Origin: Rhodobacteraceae bacterium Alg231-30
GTDB lineage: Bacteria > Pseudomonadota > Alphaproteobacteria > Rhodobacterales > Rhodobacteraceae
Direction of reading: 5' to 3'
Length of the DNA: 64,000 nt
NCBI GenBank assembly: GCA_900143615.1
Contig: FREU01000001.1
Span: 70,941 to 134,940, forward strand
Position 1 is the stretch's first letter; every line of letters begins with the position of its first letter. The position numbers and the translations under genes are program-made. Below are positions 53,160 to 61,440 of the stretch, piece by piece. The notes below the pieces were generated by a model, which was given only the letters and a program-made list of their open reading frames with translations, did no database searches and was not told where the DNA came from.

Positions 53160-53229
53160 GCCATCGACTCGTGACGTCGTGAGGCCCTCGGGACATTAAG
53201 GAATTGAACGGTTTAAGGATGGGATTCCC

Positions 53230-53784
53230 ATGTCACACATCGCTCGCCCCGCGCTTTCGGTTATTGTTCGCCGCTTTCATCAGGAACACTCGGACGACAT
53301 AGAACGTGCGATCGAGGACATTCAAAGATCTGCTGCAGATCAATCCGGTTTCATCGATTTGCAAAACAGTTTTACGCCCAAGAAGAATGGCTGTGAGCTG
53401 GTTACCGTTGTCACTTTTGATACTCCGGAGAACCTTGAACGCTGGGAAAGTTCGGCAGTTAGGAAGCGACTGGCAAAAGAACTGGACCGTCTCTCACATG
53501 AAAGCTCAACCCGTACGCGGTTTTTAGACGTGAGCCTTCTTGCGGCGCCTACCGCGCGGGTGAGCAAGATGGAAACTGTCGCAATTCTTATTGGTTGGAT
53601 TTTGCTCTTGGGCAGTGCTTTGAGCTACCCGATGGACATGGTTTGGCCGCAAGACACAGCGCCGTTCTGGCGCAATGCCTTTCAGGTTTTGATCATTGTC
53701 ACGCTGATCAGCTATCTGCTCTTGCCCGTGTCCAGCATCGTTCTGACACGCCTTAAAGCGCGGCTACTTAAATCGCGACTGTGA
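53230..53784 (+). CDS. Antibiotic-biosynthesis-monooxygenase-like membrane protein
   Basis: A 184-residue protein with an N-terminal ABM-type ferredoxin-like domain (residues about 5-105: FHQEHSDDIERAIEDIQRSA and ENLERWESSAVRKRLAKEL) followed by two C-terminal membrane helices (AILIGWILLLGSALSYPM and VLIIVTLISYLLLPVSSIVL). ABM proteins with a membrane tail are known in bacteria; their substrates are not. It follows the BKACE gene by 70 bases. Confidence 0.75.
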   Translation: MSHIARPALSVIVRRFHQEHSDDIERAIEDIQRSAADQSGFIDLQNSFTPKKNGCELVTVVTFDTPENLERWESSAVRKRLAKELDRLSHESSTRTRFLDVSLLAAPTARVSKMETVAILIGWILLLGSALSYPMDMVWPQDTAPFWRNAFQVLIIVTLISYLLLPVSSIVLTRLKARLLKSRL

Positions 53785-53800
53785 GGCGGCAGTGCAAGAC

Positions 53801-54742
53801 TCATAGATCGATAAGGCGGCGCAAGACATCGGTAAAAGTGGCCACTTCGGCCGGGCTAAAGGTTTCAAAGGTTTCATCCGAATGCGCTTTGGCAAGGTTC
53901 CAGCATTGGTCCGCTTTGGTCTGTCCAGCCTCGGTCAAACTATAACCGCCCTCCAGTTCGGTTATGAAACCGCGATCCGTCAGGTTGAGCAAGGCGGCGC
54001 GGGCCTCGGTGATTGGCGCATGTAGATGCACCACAAGTTGCTCGGCGGTTAGACCGGAGAGGTCATTTAGAACCAACAGCGTACGGGCCTCAATCAGGCT
54101 AAGATTTAGTGTCTCAAGCTTTGGCTGATAACGTTTCTGATACGCACGCACAGCGCGCAACATCAGAAAGAATGCGTGATCCCCCATCCGCCCTTGGCCG
54201 CCATCCTCAGTGGTCTCTTGCGCGTCTTTTGGAAAGGCGTCCGGATGGCCAAGCACCATCGCGTATGACCCCTGATGAAAACACAAAGGCGCACGTCCAA
54301 AATCATCAAAAGCGACAACCCTGCCAACAAAAATCCAATGATCGCCACCGTCTAGCTTATCATAGGCTTCGCATTGAAACCGACCGGCGCAATTGGGAAA
54401 GATCGGCGCGCCGCCGATGCCTTCTTGCCAGTCGATGCCCGCAAATTTATCCGGCTGCTTTCGCGCGAAATGGTTCGACATGTCCATTTGGTCCGCCGCC
54501 AGAATATTGACGGCAAAATGGCTGGAGGCTTCAAAAACTTCACAGCTTCTGGCGTCTTTCATGCTGCTCCACAAAATCAATGGTGGATCCATCGACAGCG
54601 AATTAAAGCTGCTCGCCGTCACCCCAACCGTGGTGCCATCAGGCGCGCGCGCCGTGATGATCGTCACGCCGGTCGCAAAGTTTCCAAGTGCCCGTCGAAA
54701 GGCTTTGGGGTCGATGGCATCTTGTGGTTTTGCGCGGGTCAC
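53801..54742 (-). CDS. Flavin reductase fused to MarR domain (C1-type)
   Basis: A 313-residue protein. Residues about 12-170 are a flavin reductase (FRRALGNFATGVTIIT, VTASSFNSLSMDPPLILWS, FQCEAYDKLDGGDHWIFVGR) that supplies reduced FMN. Residues about 195-313 are a MarR-type winged helix (LIEARTLLVLNDLSGLTAEQ). This is the layout of C1, the 4-hydroxyphenylacetate hydroxylase reductase of Acinetobacter, whose MarR-like domain senses substrate. It probably serves the LLM monooxygenase upstream in the same operon. Confidence 0.85.
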   Translation of the reverse strand: MTRAKPQDAIDPKAFRRALGNFATGVTIITARAPDGTTVGVTASSFNSLSMDPPLILWSSMKDARSCEVFEASSHFAVNILAADQMDMSNHFARKQPDKFAGIDWQEGIGGAPIFPNCAGRFQCEAYDKLDGGDHWIFVGRVVAFDDFGRAPLCFHQGSYAMVLGHPDAFPKDAQETTEDGGQGRMGDHAFFLMLRAVRAYQKRYQPKLETLNLSLIEARTLLVLNDLSGLTAEQLVVHLHAPITEARAALLNLTDRGFITELEGGYSLTEAGQTKADQCWNLAKAHSDETFETFSPAEVATFTDVLRRLIDL

Positions 54743-54844
54743 GTTTCATCTCCGAATTTGGGGGAGTGGTCGGCAACCTGATCTGTAGCGCCCGATAGTT
54801 GTACGCGCGGATATCTGGTTGCCGTTTGTTGGTAGAGCGTCGCT

Positions 54845-55954
54845 TTAAGCGGCGGCAAAGACTGCCTCTGACTTGGTCGCCTCATCCAGGATGGGCATTA
54901 CTTTCTCACCCATCAGGATCATGCCTTTGCGGCCCAAATCATAGTCGGCCCAATCGTGGCCAGCATAGACAAGGTGCTGGAAAGGTCCGGTTTGCTCGCG
55001 CAAGGCGAGGATTTGATCCGCCACCGAGCTTGGATCGCCATGAATGACAAGGCGGTCCATCACGTAGTCTAGCGTCACCTCGTCGTCGTCCATGTTCTGG
55101 TCTTCTTTGAAGAGGTTCAACCGCCCACCGGCGCGCAGTTTTGTCAAAAGTTGCGAATAATACAGCACATAGGGGCTGCCTGGATCGCGCGCATAAGCCC
55201 GCGCGGTTTCCATGTCATCGGCCACGCAGATGTTCTTGGCCACGCGCCAGTCGGAATAATCAGGAGTAAGTCCGGCCTTTTGACACCCTTCGACGTATTT
55301 GGGCCAGTGGGTGGCCGCCCATTTCGGCAACAGGAAGTTTGCTGAAATGGGCTGCCAGCCACGTTCGGCCATTGCCGCCACACCTTGGGAGAAAGGTGCA
55401 ACAGCGGTGCCAATGATTGGCGGGTGCGGTGGCTGATAGGGTTTCATAATATCGCCCTGACCGATTTCGGGCATCATTGTGCGTTCGGTCGAAACTTCCC
55501 AAAAGTCGCCTTTGAGGTTGTAGGGCGCTTCGCCCGCCCAGATGTCCAACACCATATTGATGCATTCCACGAACATTGCATTGCGGTCTTTGTCGATGGA
55601 ACCGAACACCTCGGCGTCTGACATCAATCCGCCCGGCGAGATACCAAAGTTCAAACGCCCTTCCAGCATGTGGTCGAGCATCGCAACTTCGGCGGCGATG
55701 CGGGCAGGGTGCGAGTTGGGCATGTTGACCGTGCCGGTCCCGAGGCGGATATTCTTGGTCTCATAGGCTAGGCTTGCCAGAAAGGCGACACAGGACGTGA
55801 TGATCTCGGCCTGATCTGTTGTGTGCTCACCGCAATATGCTTCGGCAAAACCTAACTGATCTGCTAGAATGAAGGCCTCGCGGTCCTCGGCCAGACTTTT
55901 TGCAAACGGTTTGCCCAACGGGTGGATCGGCATCGTAAAGAACGACAACTTCAT
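54845..55954 (-). CDS. LLM-class flavin-dependent monooxygenase
   Basis: A 369-residue luciferase-like monooxygenase. ATG 55954 follows AAGGAG; an in-frame ATG at 56032 would add a non-family leader. Seen: MKLSFFTMPIHPLG at the start, FILADQLGFAEAYCGEHTTD near 30, IRLGTGTVNMPNSHPARIAA and LNFGISPGGLMSDAEVFG. It needs reduced FMN from the fused reductase downstream. RutA (uracil) and pyridine ring monooxygenases belong to this class; substrate here is inferred to be a nitrogen ring compound from the neighbours. Confidence 0.88.
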   Translation of the reverse strand: MKLSFFTMPIHPLGKPFAKSLAEDREAFILADQLGFAEAYCGEHTTDQAEIITSCVAFLASLAYETKNIRLGTGTVNMPNSHPARIAAEVAMLDHMLEGRLNFGISPGGLMSDAEVFGSIDKDRNAMFVECINMVLDIWAGEAPYNLKGDFWEVSTERTMMPEIGQGDIMKPYQPPHPPIIGTAVAPFSQGVAAMAERGWQPISANFLLPKWAATHWPKYVEGCQKAGLTPDYSDWRVAKNICVADDMETARAYARDPGSPYVLYYSQLLTKLRAGGRLNLFKEDQNMDDDEVTLDYVMDRLVIHGDPSSVADQILALREQTGPFQHLVYAGHDWADYDLGRKGMILMGEKVMPILDEATKSEAVFAAA

Positions 55955-56194
55955 GAGGGTACTCCTTGGCTTCTCCGATATTTTGAAGCAGTCGAAGCAG
56001 TCGAAAAACTGAAACTTTCTGATGCTCTCCATCTTCTTTTCTGATGGGCGTTTTGATATGCTCTTTTGCGGCCAAGTCTCTGCGAACTGACAGTGTCGTG
56101 CGCCACCTGCGGTGGACCTCAGAAACTATTGGGAAGGGCGAAGTCAGTTTCCCTGATGGGGCGGGGCGATAGCGGGAACCACAAGGTGCTCACC

Positions 56195-56584
56195 TCAAGG
56201 GGCCGCCGCTAAAATCTCGACCTCAACCTTGAATTCGGGGCGGGTAAAGCCTGAGACGATCAGCAGTGTCGAACTCGGGAGGCTGTCTGTCTGCGCCATA
56301 AATTCGTCGCGGGCGCGCATGTACCCAGCCATGTGGTCTCGGTCTGTCACATAGCCTTTGATATGGGCGACATCCCCCGCGCTCATGTCAGCGGACTTTA
56401 GGATTTCAGCCAGATTTTGGAAACAGATAACGGCCTGTGCGTAAGCGTCTTTGGGGACGGAATCATCAGGCAAAATGCCAAGCTGTCCCGAGGTTTGCAC
56501 GATCCGCCAATTGGCAGGTATCTCGACGCCGTGGACATAGCGGGCAAACGGCGCGCGCAGGGTGGTGGGGGTTAACTCTTTCAT
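56195..56584 (-). CDS. RidA (YjgF/UK114) family protein, likely non-deaminase type
   Basis: A 129-residue protein from ATG 56584, the standard RidA length; an upstream in-frame ATG would add 26 residues. It has the RidA core FQNLAEILKSADMSAGDVAH and the late PSSTLLIVSGFTRPEFKVEV. At the position of the Arg needed for enamine/imine hydrolysis in RidA (PARSCVEV in E. coli) it reads PSSTLLIV, so classical deaminase activity is doubtful. RutC of the Rut pathway is also a RidA relative. It lies upstream of the monooxygenase on the same strand. Confidence 0.8.
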   Translation of the reverse strand: MKELTPTTLRAPFARYVHGVEIPANWRIVQTSGQLGILPDDSVPKDAYAQAVICFQNLAEILKSADMSAGDVAHIKGYVTDRDHMAGYMRARDEFMAQTDSLPSSTLLIVSGFTRPEFKVEVEILAAAP

Positions 56585-56710
56585 TTCAAGCGCCTTTAGT
56601 GATTTGAAATCAGACTTGCCTTCACTGGGTGACTTTGCAAGAACTAGTGAAATCTCTGGCACAGACTAACTCGTAGGGCCACGCAAATCGATTTCGTCAA
56701 GGAGGGCGGT

Positions 56711-56848
56711 ATGGAACAGCGTGCGCTATTGGCATGTCTTGAGGGGTGTTCCCTCGTAAAACATTATATCGGATCGCAGCGTGCGCTGGGCCTGAGCGTC
56801 GTTCCGGCGCGGGCGCGCGCGAGGCGGCAGCTGGCGGTGGTGCAATGA
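56711..56848 (+). CDS. Small coupled ORF (45 codons) before the creatininase-family gene
   Basis: ATG 56711 follows a strong AAGGAGG at 5-base spacing. The frame of 45 codons ends at TGA 56846-56848 and overlaps the creatininase ATG (56845) as ATGA. CAGCGTGCGCT occurs twice, exactly 60 bases apart (56717 and 56777). Third-codon GC bias in the second half looks coding. I do not recognise the peptide, which begins MEQRALLACLEGCSLVKHY. Confidence 0.5.
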   Translation: MEQRALLACLEGCSLVKHYIGSQRALGLSVVPARARARRQLAVVQ

Positions 56849-57639
56849 GCATTCAAGGCTACTGGGCTGATCAGAAGGCATCGGCATTTATCAACCTGCC
56901 CGATGCGCTCGTGGCGGTCCTGCCGATCGGTGCGATTGAACAACATGGGCCGCACCTTCCGGTTTCGGTGGATCGTGATCTGATCGAAGCGGTCGTTGAG
57001 CGGGCCTTGCCGCAGCTTTCAGAAACGCAAAACGTACTGGTTCTGCCGACGCTTTCCATTACCAAATCGGGCGAACATGATCGACATCCGGGCACGCTTA
57101 GTCTGTCTGCTGACACGTTGCTGGCAACATTGCGCGACATAGGGGCTTCGGTGGCGCGCGCAGGTGTACAGCGCTTGGTCCTGTTCAATGGCCATGGGGG
57201 AAACAGCGCCGTTTTGGAGATCGCCGCGCGGGATTTGCGCATCGCGCATGAATTGATCGTCGCCACCTGCTCTTGGTTTGGCTTTGCGGAGTGGGATGGG
57301 ATCATGGACCCCGCGGCAATGGCTTATGATCTTCATGCCGGAGACTGCGAAACCTCGGCGATGTTGGCGGTGAAACCGGAATTGGTCGATATGTCGCTTG
57401 CGCAAAACTTTGCCCCGGCGCTGCGCGATTGGGAGCGGTCCAACCGTTTCACCGGATTGACCGGACAGGCGGCAAGGCCCGCATGGATCATTGATGATTT
57501 GCACGCAGACGGCGCATGCGGCGATGCGTTGGCTGCAACTGAGGAAAAAGGCGCAGAGCTGATTTGCAGCGCGGCGCGAAATTTTGTGATGTTTTTGGCG
57601 GAGTTCTCAGAATTTGACCCTCGGCGGGGAGTGAAATGA
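56845..57639 (+). CDS. Creatininase family metal-dependent amidohydrolase
   Basis: A 264-residue protein of the creatininase/FAPy-deformylase-like family. Metal motifs: LPIGAIEQHGPHLPVSVDRD near residue 28, LFNGHGGNSAVLEI near 113 and YDLHAGDCETSAML near 165. These match creatininase, which hydrolyses cyclic amides. It starts by coupling to the 45-codon frame and overlaps the amidohydrolase downstream by ATGA. A ring-opening or formyl-removal step is inferred. Confidence 0.88.
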   Translation: MSIQGYWADQKASAFINLPDALVAVLPIGAIEQHGPHLPVSVDRDLIEAVVERALPQLSETQNVLVLPTLSITKSGEHDRHPGTLSLSADTLLATLRDIGASVARAGVQRLVLFNGHGGNSAVLEIAARDLRIAHELIVATCSWFGFAEWDGIMDPAAMAYDLHAGDCETSAMLAVKPELVDMSLAQNFAPALRDWERSNRFTGLTGQAARPAWIIDDLHADGACGDALAATEEKGAELICSAARNFVMFLAEFSEFDPRRGVK

Positions 57640-58883
57640 GAATGCAACGTCCGGCTGATGTGACCCTAAAGGACGTTTTGGTGCCCCTCTCAATGGTGGC
57701 GCATCCCGACCGCTTTGGTGGCCGCAAACACCAAGATTGCCTGTTTGGGGATTTGGTTCTGCGCGACGGCGTGAGTGTTGGAATGCAGGAGGGCGGCGGG
57801 CAACGAGACGCGCGGCGTCTTGTTATGCCCAAACTGGTGGAAAGCCACGTGCATTTGGACAAATGCCACAGCATTTCCCGCATGCAAAATGTTGGGGGGG
57901 ATTTGCGCGCGGCCATCAATGCGCAGGCCAAGGACCGTGCTTTATGGACCACGAAAGACCTTCGCGCACGCGCAACGCGGGGCTTGCGAGAGCTCATTGA
58001 GTCCGGCTGTCGCGTGGTGCGCAGCCATGTCGACTGGACGCATGGAGCAGAGGTCTTCTCGCCGCCACTTGCATGGCATGTGCTGGGCGAACTGGCCCAA
58101 GAGAATCGGGGCCGGATCACACTGCAGGCCTGTCCATTAACCAGTATTGAGGATCTGGCTGACCTGAACGTGGCCCAAAACATGGCGGGGCTGGTGGCGG
58201 GGACCAGTGGCGTGCTGGGGGCCTTTGTGTTGGATCAACCCAATCGGCGGCAAGGTATTATGAACGCGTTTTTGGTTGCCAAAGACTACGGAATTGCGCT
58301 GGATTTTCATGTCGATGAAGGGCTTGCACATGACTTGGATGGGCTGGAGCTGATTGCTGATGCGGCCATAGAAACCGGTTTTGCGGGGCCGGTTCTGTGT
58401 GGTCACGCCTGTAGTCTCGCAAATCTTGAAGGGGAGGGTTTGCGACGTATGACAGATAAGATCGCCTGCGCAGGTCTGACAATTGCGGCTCTTCCTGCCA
58501 CCAACCTTTATTTGCAGGGTCGCGCCGACGGCACGCCTGATCGGCGTGGCATCACCCGAATGCGCGAGCTGCGAGCCGCCGACGTGCCGGTTGTCGTTGG
58601 CACCGACAACGTGCGCGATGCGTTTTGTCCCCTCGGGCGACACGACCCTTGTCAATCTTTGGCAATGGCGGCGCTGAGCGCCCATTTGGACCCGCCGTTT
58701 GGCGACTATTTGGACATGATCACCACCACCGCCGAACAGGCGCTTGGCCTTGCGCCCACCTACGTCGACGGGGCGGCAATCGGGGATCTCCTGTTGTTCG
58801 ACGCGACATCGACATCTGAGACATTGTCGGGCACCACACGCCCACAGCCTTTGTCCGATGTTCTCAGAGGAGAGACGACATGA
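57636..58883 (+). CDS. Cytosine-deaminase-like amidohydrolase
   Basis: A 415-residue amidohydrolase-superfamily enzyme. Zinc/iron ligands are visible: PKLVESHVHLDKCHS near residue 70, ALDFHVDEGLAHDLDG near 225, CGHACSLANLEGEGL near 252 and VVVGTDNVRDAFCPLG near 315. This set is the cytosine deaminase/isoguanine-type pattern, a deaminase or amidohydrolase of N-heterocycles. It overlaps both neighbours by ATGA and fits a nitrogen-ring pathway. Confidence 0.88.
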   Translation: MRMQRPADVTLKDVLVPLSMVAHPDRFGGRKHQDCLFGDLVLRDGVSVGMQEGGGQRDARRLVMPKLVESHVHLDKCHSISRMQNVGGDLRAAINAQAKDRALWTTKDLRARATRGLRELIESGCRVVRSHVDWTHGAEVFSPPLAWHVLGELAQENRGRITLQACPLTSIEDLADLNVAQNMAGLVAGTSGVLGAFVLDQPNRRQGIMNAFLVAKDYGIALDFHVDEGLAHDLDGLELIADAAIETGFAGPVLCGHACSLANLEGEGLRRMTDKIACAGLTIAALPATNLYLQGRADGTPDRRGITRMRELRAADVPVVVGTDNVRDAFCPLGRHDPCQSLAMAALSAHLDPPFGDYLDMITTTAEQALGLAPTYVDGAAIGDLLLFDATSTSETLSGTTRPQPLSDVLRGETT

Positions 58884-60298
58884 CTTCGATTTCAGGCAAA
58901 ACTGACATTGACTGGAGCGCCTTTGCAAGGCGGCTGGCGCCGGTCCAAGTGATTGATGAAGCCGTCGTGGTCAAGAAACGGTCACGGGACTTTTTTTGGT
59001 TTAGCCCAATTCTGAATGAACAGCTGAAACGCTGTTTCGGTGATCTGGTGGCCGTGCCAAAAACCGTTGAAGAAATGAAACACTGTCTAAAGCTTGCCTT
59101 TGAAGCGGAGGTGCCTGTTGTTTTGCGTGGCGGGGGCACCGGCAACTATGGTCAGAGTGTGCCAGTCGATGGGGGATTGATTCTGGAAACCACCGGAATG
59201 AACCGCATTCTGGAAATCGGGGATGGGTTTATTCGGGCCGAAGCCGGGGTTCTGATGGCTGATATGAATAAAGCCCTGAAAGAAACGGGACAGGAAATGG
59301 CCATGTTCCCGTCAACACAGGACATCGCCACCGTTGGCGGTTTTGTGGCGGGGGGCTCGGTTGGGATCGGCTCGCTCGCAACGGGCGCGCTTAGAGAGCC
59401 GGGCAATCTCATCAGGCTTAAGGCATTGTCAGTTGAGAACGACCCGCAGGAGCATGTGTTTGAAGGCGAGGATGTGTTGAAAATTCATCACGCATGGGGT
59501 TTGAACGGTGTGATTACCGAGGTCACGCTGCGCACGGTACCAACCGTGGACTGGATTGCGTGTATGGCGACTTTTGAAAGCTATGAGGACACGTATGCCG
59601 CAGGGTATACTGTTGCGACAGCTGAGGCGATTTCACCCAAAATGGCCAGCATCGTGGATGGGCGCATTGTCGCGTACTTTCCCGGCCTTAAAGGACATCT
59701 GCGCGAGGGGTGTCACTTGCTTGCAGCTTATGTCCCCGCCGATGATGTCGCGAAATTCACCCAGATGGTCACCGATTTGGGGGGCTACGTGGATCTGACG
59801 CTCAATGACGTTGAACGAGAGGCCAAGGAAATCCCACATGTCTTTGAGTTCTGTTTTAACCACACGACCTGGCAGGTTCTGAAATCAGACCGCTCGGCGA
59901 CCTATCAGCAGATTGGCGTGCCTGATCCTGCCGACGTTGGTGCGATCAGCAAGCTGCGCGCTGATCTGGGAGATGATGTCTGGACACACCATGAGTTCTT
60001 TCGCCTGGACGGAGAGGTTGTGGCGATTGATTTGCCCATCATTTGGTTCTCAAGCAAGGCGCGTATGGATGAGATCAACCAGACCTATGCAAAGCACGGC
60101 TTTGCCGTCTATGAAGCGCATTCCAACCAGGTTGAACGCGGCGGGCTACATAATGCCGACTATGGCCATCTTGCGTGGAAAAAGCGCCTTGATCCTAAGG
60201 GGCTATTAAATAGCGCAAAGTCTACGGTTTGGGAGATGGTCAAGGACCTCAGCCCGGAAGAGATCGAAGCAAAAACGGTCAGTGAGGTCTCCTCATGA
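58880..60298 (+). CDS. FAD-linked oxidase (GlcD-type)
   Basis: A 472-residue FAD-binding oxidoreductase. The PP-loop region VVLRGGGTGNYGQSVPVDGG, TVGGFVAGGSVGIGSLATG and the C-terminal NADYGHLAWKKRLDPKGLLN segment identify the FAD_binding_4 type (glycolate oxidase, lactate dehydrogenase). It overlaps the amidohydrolase by ATGA. A late oxidation of a hydroxy acid is inferred. Confidence 0.87.
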   Translation: MTSISGKTDIDWSAFARRLAPVQVIDEAVVVKKRSRDFFWFSPILNEQLKRCFGDLVAVPKTVEEMKHCLKLAFEAEVPVVLRGGGTGNYGQSVPVDGGLILETTGMNRILEIGDGFIRAEAGVLMADMNKALKETGQEMAMFPSTQDIATVGGFVAGGSVGIGSLATGALREPGNLIRLKALSVENDPQEHVFEGEDVLKIHHAWGLNGVITEVTLRTVPTVDWIACMATFESYEDTYAAGYTVATAEAISPKMASIVDGRIVAYFPGLKGHLREGCHLLAAYVPADDVAKFTQMVTDLGGYVDLTLNDVEREAKEIPHVFEFCFNHTTWQVLKSDRSATYQQIGVPDPADVGAISKLRADLGDDVWTHHEFFRLDGEVVAIDLPIIWFSSKARMDEINQTYAKHGFAVYEAHSNQVERGGLHNADYGHLAWKKRLDPKGLLNSAKSTVWEMVKDLSPEEIEAKTVSEVSS

Positions 60299-60439
60299 CC
60301 GCTTTGGCGGCCACCTCGACAACGGCTGTCTTTTTGCGCTGGCAAAGCCTTAGAGCCAAACTGGAAAGATGAGGTGGAAGGAAAGACCGGAATCATATGC
60401 ACGCGGGATGCAGATTACGACTTAAATTGAACAGGATCG

Positions 60440-60937
60440 ATGATGACGCTTGAGTTCACATTACTGATTTCCCAAACCGCTGCTGTATTCTTTCTGGCAT
60501 GTTGGTTGTCGACAGGGGTGTTTGAAAACTTTTTTTATGCCGACCTCAACCGGAGGTTCACGTCGGAAGTTTTGGATTTCACCCGTCTGCGGGAGCAATA
60601 CCCTGAGGTCTACACCCGTGTTGCCCATCGCCGGATTACCGATGCAAAATTACACAAATGGATGTTTGGGTTTATCGTCGGTTGGGAAACCTTTGCGGTT
60701 TTGACATTGTGGGTCGGGGTCGTTGGCCTCTTGCTGGCAATATTGGGCATCGTGGATAGCGAAACGGCCCGTTCATTGGGGTTGCTTGGTGCGCTGCTGT
60801 TTACCAGCACTTGGGCCGGATTTCTGATTGTAGGCAACTGGTTTTGCTACTGGTTTTGCCATGAAGACGCGCAGAATACGCATTTCCAAATGACCCTGTG
60901 GGGTTTTGCAACAATGATCATGCTCGTGGTCGGATAG
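60440..60937 (+). CDS. DUF2165 integral membrane protein
   Basis: A 165-residue protein with four membrane segments (for example LISQTAAVFFLACWLSTGVF and FAVLTLWVGVVGLLLAIL). The late NWFCYWFCHEDAQNTHFQMT matches the DUF2165 pattern. No function is known. It has its own ribosome site and ends before the tRNA gene. Confidence 0.8.
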   Translation: MMTLEFTLLISQTAAVFFLACWLSTGVFENFFYADLNRRFTSEVLDFTRLREQYPEVYTRVAHRRITDAKLHKWMFGFIVGWETFAVLTLWVGVVGLLLAILGIVDSETARSLGLLGALLFTSTWAGFLIVGNWFCYWFCHEDAQNTHFQMTLWGFATMIMLVVG

Positions 60938-61064
60938 AGCTCTGACAAACGCAAGGGATTCGACCAAGCCCTAAGTGTCAAATTTCAAACCTGTCGCAAC
61001 CTGGGCTGTAAACAGAATGCAAAAGCACCATTAGGTGTTTGTGTATTGATTTTATGGGGGTAAA

Positions 61065-61141
61065 TGGTGGCGGTACAGGGACTTGAACCCCGGACACGCG
61101 GATTATGATTCCGCTGCTCTAACCAACTGAGCTATACCGCC
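61065..61141 (-). tRNA. tRNA-Met (CAT anticodon)
   Basis: A complete cloverleaf reads on the minus strand, with 7-base acceptor stem GGCGGTA/TACCGCC, D-arm, anticodon stem GCGGA/TCCGC with loop ATCATAA (CAT), T-arm GGGGTTCAAGTCCC and an encoded CCA. Elongator tRNA-Met is most likely; a CAT tRNA read as Ile2 after lysidine modification is the alternative. Confidence 0.95.
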
Positions 61142-61358
61142 TTGGTGGAGTGCGATTTAGGGGTTCCGGAGCAGAGGGTCAAGAGCCAAACCACGAGTTT
61201 TTTACGTGGTACGGAATTTCGCTGGTTTGCAGCCTTCCAACACGCATGTTGTATTGGCTAAAGGCCGCATCTTGCTTGAATTGTTTACTTGATGCTGCTT
61301 CTTGGGTGCAACATTGTTGTCTAAGGGTTGATTATTGGTGCGAGAGCTTGCGTAGTTG
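61142..61358. other. Intergenic gap before the phn operon
   Basis: No gene was found between the tRNA and the phn promoter region. A short plus-strand open frame of 76 codons (61150-61380) has no ribosome site and unusual codon use, so I do not call it. Confidence 0.5.
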
Positions 61359-61387
61359 GTGTCACAAAACATTCATTTAGCTGTTAA
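61359..61387 (+). promoter_or_regulatory. Candidate Pho box upstream of phnC
   Basis: Three heptamers with an 11-base period: GTGTCAC (61359), CATTCAT (61370) and CTGTTAA (61381), spacers AAAA and TTAG. The known repeat is CTGTCAT. It is about 55 bases before the phnC start, as expected for PhoB control of phosphonate uptake. Confidence 0.55.
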
Positions 61388-61403
61388 ATAAGTTTTTAAC
61401 AGC
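61380..61403. promoter_or_regulatory. Dyad GCTGTTAAA-N6-TTTAACAGC
   Basis: A perfect 9-base inverted repeat overlaps the last unit of the candidate Pho box. It lies 38 bases upstream of the phnC start and could bind another regulator or modulate transcription. It does not look like a terminator. Confidence 0.4.
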
Positions 61404-61440
61404 GGCTCTAATCAGCTCGAGACACTTCCGGGGGATAGAC

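Noticed and set aside
58137-58928. 263-codon minus-strand frame opposite the deaminase-like gene
   Set aside because: Shadow of the amidohydrolase gene, which shows four metal-binding motifs.
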